Positions 34,506 to 42,660 of a stretch of DNA of 64,000 bases are shown here, in pieces. Below the pieces are notes generated by a model. That model saw nothing but the letters and a program-made list of their open reading frames with translations, had not been told where the DNA came from and ran no database searches. The stretch is from Acidobacteriota bacterium (GTDB lineage Bacteria > Acidobacteriota > Holophagae > Acanthopleuribacterales > Acanthopleuribacteraceae): positions 234,769 to 298,768 of the forward strand of contig JACJWC010000002.1 of the NCBI GenBank assembly GCA_020637335.1. The letters are read 5' to 3'. Numbering within the stretch: position 1 is the first letter of the stretch; the number at the start of each line of letters is the position of its first letter. The translations under genes and the position numbers were made by a program.

Positions 34506-36506
34506 ATGCGTTTTGTTCTGCTTTTTTTCTTGACCGGTTGGCTGGGGGCCAGTGGGCCGCTTAGTCCCGAACTGTTGTGGTCGATGAAGCGGGTCTCTGG
34601 ACCGGCCCTTTCTCCCGATGGGAAATCCATCGCGTTGGTCGTTACCGAATACGATGTCGCCGAAAATAAAGGCCGATCAGCCCTGTGGCTGGTGCCGGTG
34701 GATGGATCGGCTGCCCGCAAGTTGACGGAGGGTACTAAGCGCGATCACACGCCTATGTGGGCGCCAGATGGAAAAACGCTGTACTTTTGTTCCAGCCGGT
34801 CTGGCAGCACGCAAATCTATGCCCTGGATCCCGCAAAGGGTGAGCCGGCAGCTGCGGTGACGGCCTTTGATTTCTCTGTGGGCAACGCGTTTTTGGCTGC
34901 GGATGGCAAACGTTTTGTCTTTACCAAAGACGTAGCTTTGGATAGCTCCACGGCAGACCTTTTTCCGGATTTACCCCAGGCTTCGGGTCGTATCTTTGAC
35001 CAATTGATGTATCGCCATTGGGATTCCTGGTCGGACGGCACCTACAGCCACGTGCTGACCTGCGATCTGAAGGGCCAGAATCCGGTAGATTGGATGAAAG
35101 ACCAAAAAGTCGATAGTCCGCTTAAACCGTTTGGGGGCAGCGAACAGATCACCACCGCCCCGGATGGCGGGCTGGTCTACACCGCCAAAATATCGGATTT
35201 TCCCGCCGACAGCACGGATTCTGATCTGTATTGGGTCAACGCCAATGGCACACGCAACCTAACCGAAGGCATGGACGGCTATGACATCAATCCGCAGTTC
35301 TCGCCCGATGGTAAAACCCTCGCCTTTCTCTCCATGAAAACGCCCGGTTACGAGGCCGATCGCAACCGCTTGATGCTGATGGATGTCGCTTCTGGCAAAC
35401 TCAGCGAATGGCAAACCGGTTGGGATATCACGATTAACGATTTTCAATGGAGTGCAGACGGCAAATCCGTATTGTTCACGGCTCCCTATCAGGGCAACGT
35501 GGTCCTGTTCCAAATGGTGCGCGGCGCCCAAAAGGCGGAATTGATCTGCCCCTTCAACGGCAACATCAACGCCGTGATGCGCAAGGGCAAGGAGACCTAC
35601 GCGCTGCTCTCGACCCACCTGCGACCCAACGAACTCTACCGCTGGTCCGCCAGCCAAAAAGCCTGGCAGATGATCAGTCATTTTAACGATGAGCTCTACA
35701 AAGACCTGGATTTGCCCAGCTATGAGGCCAAGTGGTTTGAGGCCAGCGATGGTCAGAAAATCCACAACTGGATCTTTTATCCGCCCCACTTTGATCCCAA
35801 TCAAAAGTATCCGTTGCTGATCTACTGTCAAGGTGGCCCACAATCCATGATCTCTCAGAGCTTTAGCTTTCGCTGGAACTTCCACATCATGGCCGCTCAG
35901 GGCTATGTGGTGTGCGCCGTGAACCGACGCGGCCTGCCGGGCTTTGGCCAGAAGTGGAATGACGACATCGCCCAGGACTGGGGCGGTCAGGCCATGCGCG
36001 ACCTGTTGGCCAGTACCGATGCCATGCAGGCCATGCCATTCATCGATAAGGCCCGGACCGGCGTGGTGGGCGCATCGTTTGGCGGATATGCCGTCTACTG
36101 GATGATGGGCCATAATAGCGAACCCAAACGCTTTGCAACCATGATCGCGCATGCCGGTCTGTACAATCTGGAAAGCATGGCCGCCTCGACCGAGGAACTC
36201 TTTTTTGTTCACCACGACTTGGGTGGTCAACCCTGGCAATCCGAGGCCTTGAAGCAGGCGTATGCCGCCCACTCACCGCATGAATTTGCCAACAATTGGG
36301 ATACGCCACTACTGGTCGTTCATGGGGAACGCGATTATCGGGTTCCGGTCGCGCAAGGCATGCAGGCCTTCACCACTGCGCAGTTGAAAGGGCTCAAGTC
36401 GCGATTCTTGTACTTCCCCGATGAAGGGCATTGGGTGCTCAAACCGCAAAACGGAATTTTGTGGCAACGTGTCTTTTTTGGCTGGTTGTCCGATACCCTG
36501 AAATAA
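34506..36506 (+). CDS. Secreted S9-family prolyl oligopeptidase-like peptidase
   Basis: A 666-residue exported serine peptidase (signal MRFVLLFFLTGWLGASG). Residues ~25-400 form a WD/propeller-type domain with Tol-B-like repeats (LSPDGKSIALV, WAPDGKTLYF, FSPDGKTLAFLS). The C-terminal alpha/beta hydrolase has the nucleophile in GASFGGYA, with downstream Asp and His (HGERDYRVP; DEGHWVLKP). It would cleave short peptides, probably extracellularly. RBS GGGAGGAGGAGG. It is divergent from the peptide operon, so a processing role for it is possible but unproven. Confidence 0.92.
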   Translation: MRFVLLFFLTGWLGASGPLSPELLWSMKRVSGPALSPDGKSIALVVTEYDVAENKGRSALWLVPVDGSAARKLTEGTKRDHTPMWAPDGKTLYFCSSRSGSTQIYALDPAKGEPAAAVTAFDFSVGNAFLAADGKRFVFTKDVALDSSTADLFPDLPQASGRIFDQLMYRHWDSWSDGTYSHVLTCDLKGQNPVDWMKDQKVDSPLKPFGGSEQITTAPDGGLVYTAKISDFPADSTDSDLYWVNANGTRNLTEGMDGYDINPQFSPDGKTLAFLSMKTPGYEADRNRLMLMDVASGKLSEWQTGWDITINDFQWSADGKSVLFTAPYQGNVVLFQMVRGAQKAELICPFNGNINAVMRKGKETYALLSTHLRPNELYRWSASQKAWQMISHFNDELYKDLDLPSYEAKWFEASDGQKIHNWIFYPPHFDPNQKYPLLIYCQGGPQSMISQSFSFRWNFHIMAAQGYVVCAVNRRGLPGFGQKWNDDIAQDWGGQAMRDLLASTDAMQAMPFIDKARTGVVGASFGGYAVYWMMGHNSEPKRFATMIAHAGLYNLESMAASTEELFFVHHDLGGQPWQSEALKQAYAAHSPHEFANNWDTPLLVVHGERDYRVPVAQGMQAFTTAQLKGLKSRFLYFPDEGHWVLKPQNGILWQRVFFGWLSDTLK

Positions 36507-36610
36507 GCCAATGGGCCGGGCGCTTCGTCCGGCCTATTCCCGCGAATCCTTGATGATTGAGCATGGAGCGTTGGATATTGGATATTGAGTGTTTGGTTTG
36601 AGTTGAAGAT
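36507..36610. repeat. Heptamer arm flanking repeat element B1
   Basis: TTGATGATTGAGC, GGAGCGTTGGATATTGGATATTGAGTGTT: one orientation of the 7-bp-periodic family found through the window, at 36549-36595. Confidence 0.65.
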
Positions 36611-37165
36611 TGTCAAGTCCTGGTTTTAAGTTGTCGGTTTTCGGTTGGGAATTACGAATAGTTGGGTGGTTATTCTTGGTGGAAGGATCATTTGGTGGAT
36701 CCTTTTGCAGGATTCGGTTGTGAAGGATTATTAGCGCCGAAGAATGAAGCGTCCATTACACCTAGAACGGCATTATTTCATTCGGCCTGTAAGGCCGGAA
36801 CGTGGATAGCCCTGGCCAAGGTTCGCGAGTCTTGCGAGCCAACCGCAGGCCAGGGTTAAGGCCAAAAAAAATCCGGGCGCCCTGAAAGCGGCGCAACTCA
36901 CCCAGGCGTCAACACGGTGAAGTTGCGCCCTTACAGGACGCACCCGAGTCCGATTTGATTGGAACCCAGGCCTGCGAACCTGCGCAAGCTTCGGTTCTTG
37001 ACCTGGGCTACCTACGTTTCGGCCTTTCAGGCCGACATGGTTAATTTTAATAAAATCAATTATTTAGCTTCTCATATTGAAGTTCGCGGGTGCGCATCAC
37101 TTCTCTTTTCATCCTCGCCCTCCTCTTTCGATTTGACAACTGTCAACCTATCCCAGGACGAGACA
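36611..37165 (+). repeat. MITE-like element B1, 555 bp, terminal inverted repeats
   Basis: Bounded by TGTCAAGTCCTGG and, inverted, CCAGGACGAGACA (11 of 13 positions pair). The interior is a nested inverted repeat: GGCCTGTAAGGCC-type and TTTCAGGCC-type hairpins face each other around a central pair of GCGCCC-type hairpins. It has no transposase and only short, repeat-derived frames. A second full copy is at 39702, an inverted copy at 62046 and a fragment at 56442. Confidence 0.8.
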
Positions 37166-37670
37166 TGAACCCCGAATCTCGAATATCGAAGGGAATACAC
37201 TCAACGCTCACCGCCCAACATTCAACGCTCAATTCAGGGGGGGGAGAAGAGTGGTATTTGTTTCAGCATTGGGATCAATTGTGGACAAAAGAGGCCGGAG
37301 GCCGATTGACCCGTGAGCCCACCCCGACGAAGGAGGGGTGGGATAGGCGGCGCGGGAAAAGGATAGAGCCCAGCGGGCGACTGAGCGCTGGGAGGCCGGT
37401 GGCAGAATGATCTGGGGTTTCGCTTTTTCTGTGACGCCTTCAGTGGTTCCCCTTCGCTAATGTGGCTCAGGCCGTTGGCCTGCCTGCAACCGACCCGTTC
37501 GCACTTGCTGGACCGGTGGCTCAACTTGATGATTGAGGGATGGATATTGTATGTTTTGGGCGGATCTGAAGGTCGAACGCCGAACACGGAATCTCGAATG
37601 TCGAAGGGAAAACACCCAAAACCCCACATTCAACGCTCAACGTCCAACGCTCAACGCTCAACGTTTGGGG
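37166..37670. repeat. Heptamer arrays and TCGAAT-type repeats
   Basis: Inverted heptamer arms at 37196-37235 and 37525-37665 (ACGCTCA units) with CGAATATCGAA-type repeats between. Contains the variant multi-hairpin module at 37291-37386. No gene. Confidence 0.7.
37291..37386 (+). repeat. Multi-hairpin module, variant copy C5
   Basis: The third hairpin is CCCACCCC / GGGGTGGG with loop GACGAAGGA, where C1-C4 have CCCACACC / GGTGTGGG. Both strands of the stem changed together (A-T to C-G), which is compensatory. The first CAGATTGGCGAT stem is absent here. Confidence 0.7.
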
Positions 37671-38408
37671 CTAGGGAGACCAGAATAGGTTGCGGGCCGC
37701 TTGAAGCTTACATTTTTGGTAATGCGCATAAGCCTGAGCGACCTGTTCTCGCGGCGTTCCTTTTTTGTCCAGCACGGCTTCCAGGAATCCCGCCGTGACG
37801 TAGCCTTCCGGTGCCATCAGGCCATTGGTCAGGACGGCCGGCTGAACCCCGATTTCTTCAAAGAGACTGAGGAAGCGAGACTTGCTTAAACAGGCGAAAA
37901 CAGCAACCTGGATCGGCTTGGGTGCTGTGCGGGTGCGGAAACTGAACTGGTCGGAGCCGATATCCAGCAAACCATTGTGTCCGGAAAACACCAAGAAATC
38001 GGAATTCCCGCCTGCCTGCAGTGCCGACCCGGAGGGAAGAGAGATCGTCTCGACTTTGCCGCCCGCATAATCAAACAAGCTTTGTAAGCAGGCTTCCATA
38101 TGGTCGCCCCAATAGGCATCCAAAACAACCCAGTTCTCGCCCCATTTCAGGACCAAACGCTCGGCCAACGGTCCATCTTCAAAACGCTGATCGCTGATTT
38201 TAGTCACTCTGGGTCGGCGCAACAGATGGGTTTTCATGCCGTATAAAGCGCCCCAATACAGATTGTTACGCAAATCACGACCATTGCCTAGGCTGGCAGA
38301 AACGGGCACGATGCCCTGGTTGGCATTGTCACAAAGCGGAACCAGCACATGGACCACCCGGTCGGAATAAAGCCAACTGCAGCTGAGAACCAGCCACAGG
38401 CCAACCAT
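37671..38408 (-). CDS. Secreted protein, possibly caspase-like fold; function unknown
   Basis: A 245-residue protein with a short N-terminal signal-like hydrophobic segment. It contains VHVLVPLCDNANQGIVPVSASLGNG then NNLYWGALYG, a pattern I recall from conserved proteins of unknown function. Two segments, VFSGHNGLLD and VAVFACLS, sit at spacing similar to the His-Gly and Cys dyad of clan CD cysteine peptidases, so a caspase-like fold is a guess. It begins inside the stop codon of the carrier-protein-like gene (TAATG). Confidence 0.55.
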   Translation of the reverse strand: MVGLWLVLSCSWLYSDRVVHVLVPLCDNANQGIVPVSASLGNGRDLRNNLYWGALYGMKTHLLRRPRVTKISDQRFEDGPLAERLVLKWGENWVVLDAYWGDHMEACLQSLFDYAGGKVETISLPSGSALQAGGNSDFLVFSGHNGLLDIGSDQFSFRTRTAPKPIQVAVFACLSKSRFLSLFEEIGVQPAVLTNGLMAPEGYVTAGFLEAVLDKKGTPREQVAQAYAHYQKCKLQAARNLFWSP

Positions 38409-38785
38409 TACTCCGTGGCTTCCAGCGCGGTTTGAATTCGTTGGAAAAAGTCGTTGCCACTCCAGTTTACGTAATCTGGATGTTCGGGAATATCAACGTC
38501 AAATATTTCTTCAAAGGCTAAGATGAGCTCAACGATATCGAGTTCATCCATATCGTACTGAATTAGGGGCGCGTTCATGTCGTAATCGACTTTTTCACCT
38601 AATCTATCTTCTAATTCTTCCTCAAGATGCGTTTTGACAGCGCCACGGAGCTCTTCGCCACGCAGAGGCCGCCATGCAGCCTGTTTTTGCGCTAAACGAG
38701 CCTTCTCAACCTTTTCCCGCGCAGCTTCCTCTTCAGGGGTTTCTCCCCTAAAATTTCGTTTCGGCCGATTAAAAAACATGCCCAT
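38408..38785 (-). CDS. Acyl-carrier-protein-like protein lacking the phosphopantetheine serine
   Basis: A 125-residue protein with a charged N-terminal helix and a C-terminal ACP-like domain. The helix-II motif of acyl carriers, DSLD-x-VEL, reads DELDIVEL here, followed by the typical ILAFEEIFDVDIPE. The attachment serine is therefore Glu, so it cannot carry a phosphopantetheine arm at that site. It may be a scaffold or interaction domain. Translationally coupled to the following exported protein. Confidence 0.75.
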   Translation of the reverse strand: MGMFFNRPKRNFRGETPEEEAAREKVEKARLAQKQAAWRPLRGEELRGAVKTHLEEELEDRLGEKVDYDMNAPLIQYDMDELDIVELILAFEEIFDVDIPEHPDYVNWSGNDFFQRIQTALEATE

Positions 38786-38891
38786 GGCGTTATCCTCTTA
38801 CCTGGTAGTGTTGGTTTGGGATATTCTAATGGAATTCAAATTTTTGAGTCTAGTGAATTTGGTGAATTTTCGTTTTTTAAGGTAGGTGGTC

Positions 38892-39440
38892 GTGAATCCG
38901 GTTCGCATCCGTTGTGTGAAATGCAAGGCCTTAAATGATTGTTCGGACCGCAAGCCAGGCTGGTTCTATTGTGCCGGCTGTGGTCAGAGGATTTACCATA
39001 TCGGTCCCTTCCCATTGCCTGATGAATCCATTCCTTTTGGCAGTGCGGTAGAGGAAATCAGCGTGCATTTACCCGAGGAGCGAGAACTTAAGGATCTACC
39101 GCTTTGGGCCTGCGCCTGGTGTGGTTCTATGGCCGCTTTCCGCAAACAATGCGAATGCGGATGCGACTTGTATGAAATTGGAACATTGGATGTCCATCAC
39201 TTTGCGGCAAATTTGGATGCGTTTGATTGTGGATTGATCCATCAACACATGACTTATCCGACCAACAGTTTGGTTCGCCTATGCCGTTTGCATCGCTTAA
39301 CCCCGCGCCAGGCTGAGAGTATTGGCGCTACACCAGAGCTGGCCGCTGTGATGGATCCGCCTAAGCCACCACCCAGTTACAGTTTTGAATATGGCGACGA
39401 AAAGAAGGTCCCTTGGTGGAAATTCTGGGCCAAGCCGTAA
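38892..39440 (+). CDS. Zinc-ribbon protein of unknown function
   Basis: About 182 residues, starting at GTG 38892 (AAGGTAGG upstream; a GTG at 38886 is also in frame). Two metal-site pairs are visible: RCVKCKAL ... WFYCAGCGQ (CxxC-CxxC) and WACAWCGSM ... QCECGCD. The C-terminus ends PPKPPPSY and WWKFWAKP. No family or enzyme motif beyond the zinc ribbons. It is divergent from the carrier-protein-like gene with 106 bp between. Confidence 0.65.
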   Translation: MNPVRIRCVKCKALNDCSDRKPGWFYCAGCGQRIYHIGPFPLPDESIPFGSAVEEISVHLPEERELKDLPLWACAWCGSMAAFRKQCECGCDLYEIGTLDVHHFAANLDAFDCGLIHQHMTYPTNSLVRLCRLHRLTPRQAESIGATPELAAVMDPPKPPPSYSFEYGDEKKVPWWKFWAKP

Positions 39441-39701
39441 AGCGCGAATAGTGAACATGAAACACTCAATTTCCAAATTGATGATTGAGTGTTGAGCGTT
39501 GGATATTGAGCGTTATTTGATGGTCGCGCGAATCCAGGTTGGCCTATGGTTAAACGCAAAGCTTCGAGATTCGGCGTTGGACCTTCGACATTCTTCAAGG
39601 GGGTTGAATGTCGAATAGCGAACAAGGAATGTCGAAGTGGGGAGACTCTGACGCGCAGTCCACTTTGTCCACTCAGTCCACTGGACAAAAAAACAGAACA
39701 C
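39441..39701. repeat. Heptamer and GTCCACT repeats
   Basis: GAGCGTT-type array at 39475-39516, TCGAAT-type repeats to 39640, and a second heptamer family, (T)GTCCACT, at 39655-39690. No gene. Confidence 0.7.
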
Positions 39702-40254
39702 TGTCAAGTCCTGGTTTAAATTTCACAGTTTCGGAATCGGTTTTACGAATGGTCGGGTTGTTTTTCTGGGAGCGGAGATCGCGTGTAGGGACCTCCAGCC
39801 GGAGGCGGTTGGAGAAGGATAATTAGCGCTGAAGAATGAAGGGTCCATTTCACCTAGAACGCCTTTATTTCATTCGGCCTGAAAGGCCGGAACGTGGATA
39901 GCCCTGGCCAAGGTTCGCGAGTCTTGCGAGCCAACCGCAGGCCAGTTAAGTCCAAAAAAAATTCCGGGGCGCCCTGAAAGCGGCGCAACTCGCCCAGTTG
40001 GGGACGGGAAGTTGCGCCCTTTCAGGACGCTCCCGAGTTTAATTTGATTGGAACCCAGGCCTGCGAACCTGCGCAAGCTCCGGTTCTTGACCTGGGCTGC
40101 CTACGTTTCGACCTTTCAGGCCGATATTGGTAATTTTAATAAAATCAATTATTTTGCTTCTCATGTTGAAGTTCACTGTACCGAATCACTTCCCTTTTCA
40201 TTCTCGCCCTCCTCTTTCGATTTGACAACTGTCAACCTATGCCAGGACGAGACA
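39702..40254 (+). repeat. MITE-like element B2, 553 bp
   Basis: Second full copy of the element at 36611: same ends (TGTCAAGTCCTGG ... CCAGGACGAGACA) and same nested hairpins, with about one base in eight different. Short frames inside encode the same meaningless peptide as the inverted copy at 62162. Confidence 0.8.
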
Positions 40255-40316
40255 CTCAACGCTCAGCACTAGGGTGATGGCTGGAGGCGGGTGACTTGGG
40301 TCTTTCCACATCCATC

Positions 40317-40345
40317 TTGTGAAATTAAATCGTGTGCGATATAAT
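40317..40345 (+). promoter_or_regulatory. Promoter of the peroxidase/OhrR-like operon
   Basis: TTGTGA - 17 bp - TATAAT, ending 30 bp before the ATG. A small palindrome ATCG-TGTG-CGAT lies in the spacer, a plausible operator for the MarR/OhrR-type repressor encoded two genes on. Confidence 0.65.
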
Positions 40346-40375
40346 CTTGTTCGATGAATATACAGGAGGCTTGGC

Positions 40376-40858
40376 ATGGATTTTTACAGCTTGAACGCGG
40401 ATCGGTTGCAGGGGCAAACCACCGCCATGGAAACTTTTCGGGGCCAGGTGGTGCTCGTTGTCAATACGGCTTCGAAATGTGGCTTTACGCCCCAATACGC
40501 CGGATTGCAGGAACTCTATCAAACCTTTAAAGATCAAGGCTTTACGATCCTTGGCTTTCCTTGTAATCAGTTCCTGGGCCAGGAGCCGGGTGGGGTTAAG
40601 GAAATTGAGGAAACGTGTTTGGTCAATTACGGTGTGAGTTTTCCCATGTTCGCCAAAATCGAAGTAAATGGACCCAACACCCATCCCGTTTTTAAGTATT
40701 TAAAGGACCAATTGCCCGGTCTGTTAGGGGGCAGAATCAAGTGGAATTTTACTAAGTTCTTGATTGGGCGCGATGGCAAACCCTTGAAACGCTATGCGCC
40801 CCGCACCAAACCGGAAGCCCTGGTTGACGATATCCAGGCTGCCCTCAAAAAAGCATGA
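40376..40858 (+). CDS. Glutathione peroxidase-family thiol peroxidase
   Basis: A 160-residue cytoplasmic protein of the GPx/BtuE family. The peroxidatic Cys is Cys35 in NTASKCGFTPQ, with FPCNQF and WNFTKFLI giving the other active-site Gln/Trp positions; the second Cys of FPCNQF is as in thioredoxin-dependent members. Reduces hydrogen or organic peroxides. RBS AGGAGG. The stop overlaps the start of the MarR/OhrR-like gene (ATGA), so they form one peroxide-stress unit. Confidence 0.93.
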   Translation: MDFYSLNADRLQGQTTAMETFRGQVVLVVNTASKCGFTPQYAGLQELYQTFKDQGFTILGFPCNQFLGQEPGGVKEIEETCLVNYGVSFPMFAKIEVNGPNTHPVFKYLKDQLPGLLGGRIKWNFTKFLIGRDGKPLKRYAPRTKPEALVDDIQAALKKA

Positions 40859-41298
40859 ACCCAGACTTGAAGCTGGATAACCAGCTGTGCTTTCGGCTTT
40901 ACGCTGCTTCGCGTTTGGTGACCCGGCTCTACCAACCACAATTGGAGCCTTTGGGTTTGACCTACCCGCAGTATTTGGTGTTGTTGGTTTTGTGGGAACA
41001 GTCGCCCTGCAACGTCAAAACCTTAGGTGAACGGTTAATGCTGCAGTCCAATACCTTGACTCCGCTGCTTAAACGCTTGGAACAGCAAGGCTTAATCCAT
41101 CGCGAACGCGATGCAAAGGATGAGCGGGTCGTTTGGATCCAGCTCAGTGAAGCGGGTCAGGCGCTGGAAGCGCAATGTGCGTGTATCCCGGCTCAACTGC
41201 TAACCCAGCTCACCGAACCCAAATCGGCGTGGCTCGAACTGGGCCAGCAGTTAGATAAGGTGCTGGCCCAGCTCAAACCTTTGGTGGGAATTCAATAA
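40855..41298 (+). CDS. MarR-family regulator, OhrR-like
   Basis: A 147-residue winged-helix regulator. Cys12 in LDNQLCFRLYAASR corresponds to the redox-sensing Cys of OhrR, and the recognition region reads LMLQSNTLTPLLKRLEQQGLI. It would repress the peroxidase operon until oxidised by organic peroxide. It overlaps the preceding peroxidase stop and is followed by an intrinsic terminator. Confidence 0.85.
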   Translation: MNPDLKLDNQLCFRLYAASRLVTRLYQPQLEPLGLTYPQYLVLLVLWEQSPCNVKTLGERLMLQSNTLTPLLKRLEQQGLIHRERDAKDERVVWIQLSEAGQALEAQCACIPAQLLTQLTEPKSAWLELGQQLDKVLAQLKPLVGIQ

Positions 41299-41301
41299 CT
41301 C

Positions 41302-41326
41302 AGGCCGACTTGCGGGTCGGCCTTTT
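41302..41326 (+). terminator. Intrinsic terminator after the OhrR-like gene
   Basis: AGGCCGAC - TTGCGG - GTCGGCCT followed by TTTT, 4 bp beyond the stop codon. Confidence 0.85.
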
Positions 41327-41329
41327 GGG

Positions 41330-42649
41330 TTAGGTCCCTGCGATTTCCACCTGATCGAAGACGAGGGTAGGGGCTAGCAGCGAACTGTACAGGAACGGAT
41401 CATTGCCGACCCCAATCAGGTTCTGGAAGAACGGCAGCAGGTTCCCGCTCAGGTTCATTTCACCGATCGGCTCAGCGATTTGACCGTTGCGGATCATGTA
41501 GCCTTGAATACCCAGGCTGAAATCGCCGGTTAAACCATTGGAATTACCGCCCAGGAACGAAGTGACCAGAATCCCGTCCTTAACCGTGTTGATCCATTGG
41601 TTTTTGTCTTTGTCGCCCAAGGCCAATTCGACATTGCTGGTACTCCCGGTGGTCGGTTGCAATTCCATTTTTCGAGCGTAGTAAGTGTCCAGGTAGTAGT
41701 TGCGCAAGACCCCTTTCTCGATGATCGGCAGCGCTTTGGCGGTCATGCCTTCATTGTCAAACAGGCGTGACCCAAACCCGGATGGTCGATGGGGATTATC
41801 GGTAATAGTCAGCAGGGAACTGGCGATTGATTGGCCCATCTTACCTTCTAAGTAGGATTGTTTTTGTTGCAGGGACCTGCCGCTTAGCGGGCCGCGCATC
41901 ATGGCCAGGAGTCGTCCGGCAACCCGCGGTTCCACGATCATCGTGTACTTGCCGCTGGCACCTTTGCTGGAGCCGCGCCGAGCCAGAGTGCGTTCGGCCG
42001 CTTCGATGCCAATCGTTTTGGGATTGGGCAGGGTTTTGAAATAGCGGCCCCCGGCATAAGCGAACTCTTCGGGTTTGCCATCTTTATCATGCACGCTCAC
42101 CGACGCGCTGAGGAAGAAGGTGGTTCCGGCCTGATAGCCTTCAAAACCATTGCTGTGCAAACGGAACGTTTCGTCCAATGAATCGCTGAACTGGCTGGAA
42201 ACGGACAGGATATGTTGATTGTCTTTGACACTGCGTGCGGCCGCTTCGGTCTCACGGGCCAGGTCGCGTTTGAGTTGCGGGCTGATGCTGGCCTGTTGTG
42301 GGTCCATGAGGTGGAGGTCCTTTTCGATCAGGCCTTGGTAATACTTGGGATCGGGCAGGGCGCGGTCCTTGTCTTCGGCCAGAACGCGGGTGGTAGCGAC
42401 GGCCGACTCCACGAAGGTTGCCAACGACTCTTTGCGCAGGTCGGAGGTGGAAACAACCGAATAGCGACCATCCACATACAGTTCAAAGCTCAGGGACTGG
42501 GTGGTACCGTCCTCAACTTTTTCCAGCGCGCCATCACGCCAATCGATCGAAACGTTGCGGCTGCGGTTATAACTGACGGCGGCGCTTTGCGCACCTTTCT
42601 TTTGAGCGATTTGCAGGCCCATGGCTGCGATTTCTTTGGGTTGCATCAT
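41330..42649 (-). CDS. TldE/PmbA-family metalloprotease subunit
   Basis: A 439-residue protein of the TldD/PmbA family, the partner lacking the HExxxH zinc site. Segments RDGALEKVEDGTTQSLSFEL and SFLGGNSNGLTGDFSLGIQGYMIRNG are typical of the TldE side. With TldD it forms a heterodimeric protease active on unfolded peptides, including leader removal of RiPPs such as microcin B17 in E. coli (established knowledge). It lies 11 bp after the tldD-like gene. Confidence 0.9.
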   Translation of the reverse strand: MMQPKEIAAMGLQIAQKKGAQSAAVSYNRSRNVSIDWRDGALEKVEDGTTQSLSFELYVDGRYSVVSTSDLRKESLATFVESAVATTRVLAEDKDRALPDPKYYQGLIEKDLHLMDPQQASISPQLKRDLARETEAAARSVKDNQHILSVSSQFSDSLDETFRLHSNGFEGYQAGTTFFLSASVSVHDKDGKPEEFAYAGGRYFKTLPNPKTIGIEAAERTLARRGSSKGASGKYTMIVEPRVAGRLLAMMRGPLSGRSLQQKQSYLEGKMGQSIASSLLTITDNPHRPSGFGSRLFDNEGMTAKALPIIEKGVLRNYYLDTYYARKMELQPTTGSTSNVELALGDKDKNQWINTVKDGILVTSFLGGNSNGLTGDFSLGIQGYMIRNGQIAEPIGEMNLSGNLLPFFQNLIGVGNDPFLYSSLLAPTLVFDQVEIAGT

Positions 42650-42660
42650 GTTGGACCTCC

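Noticed and set aside
35259..36272. 337-codon frame antisense to the S9 peptidase
   Set aside because: It mirrors the codon structure of the peptidase gene, lacks an RBS and shows no protein family features.
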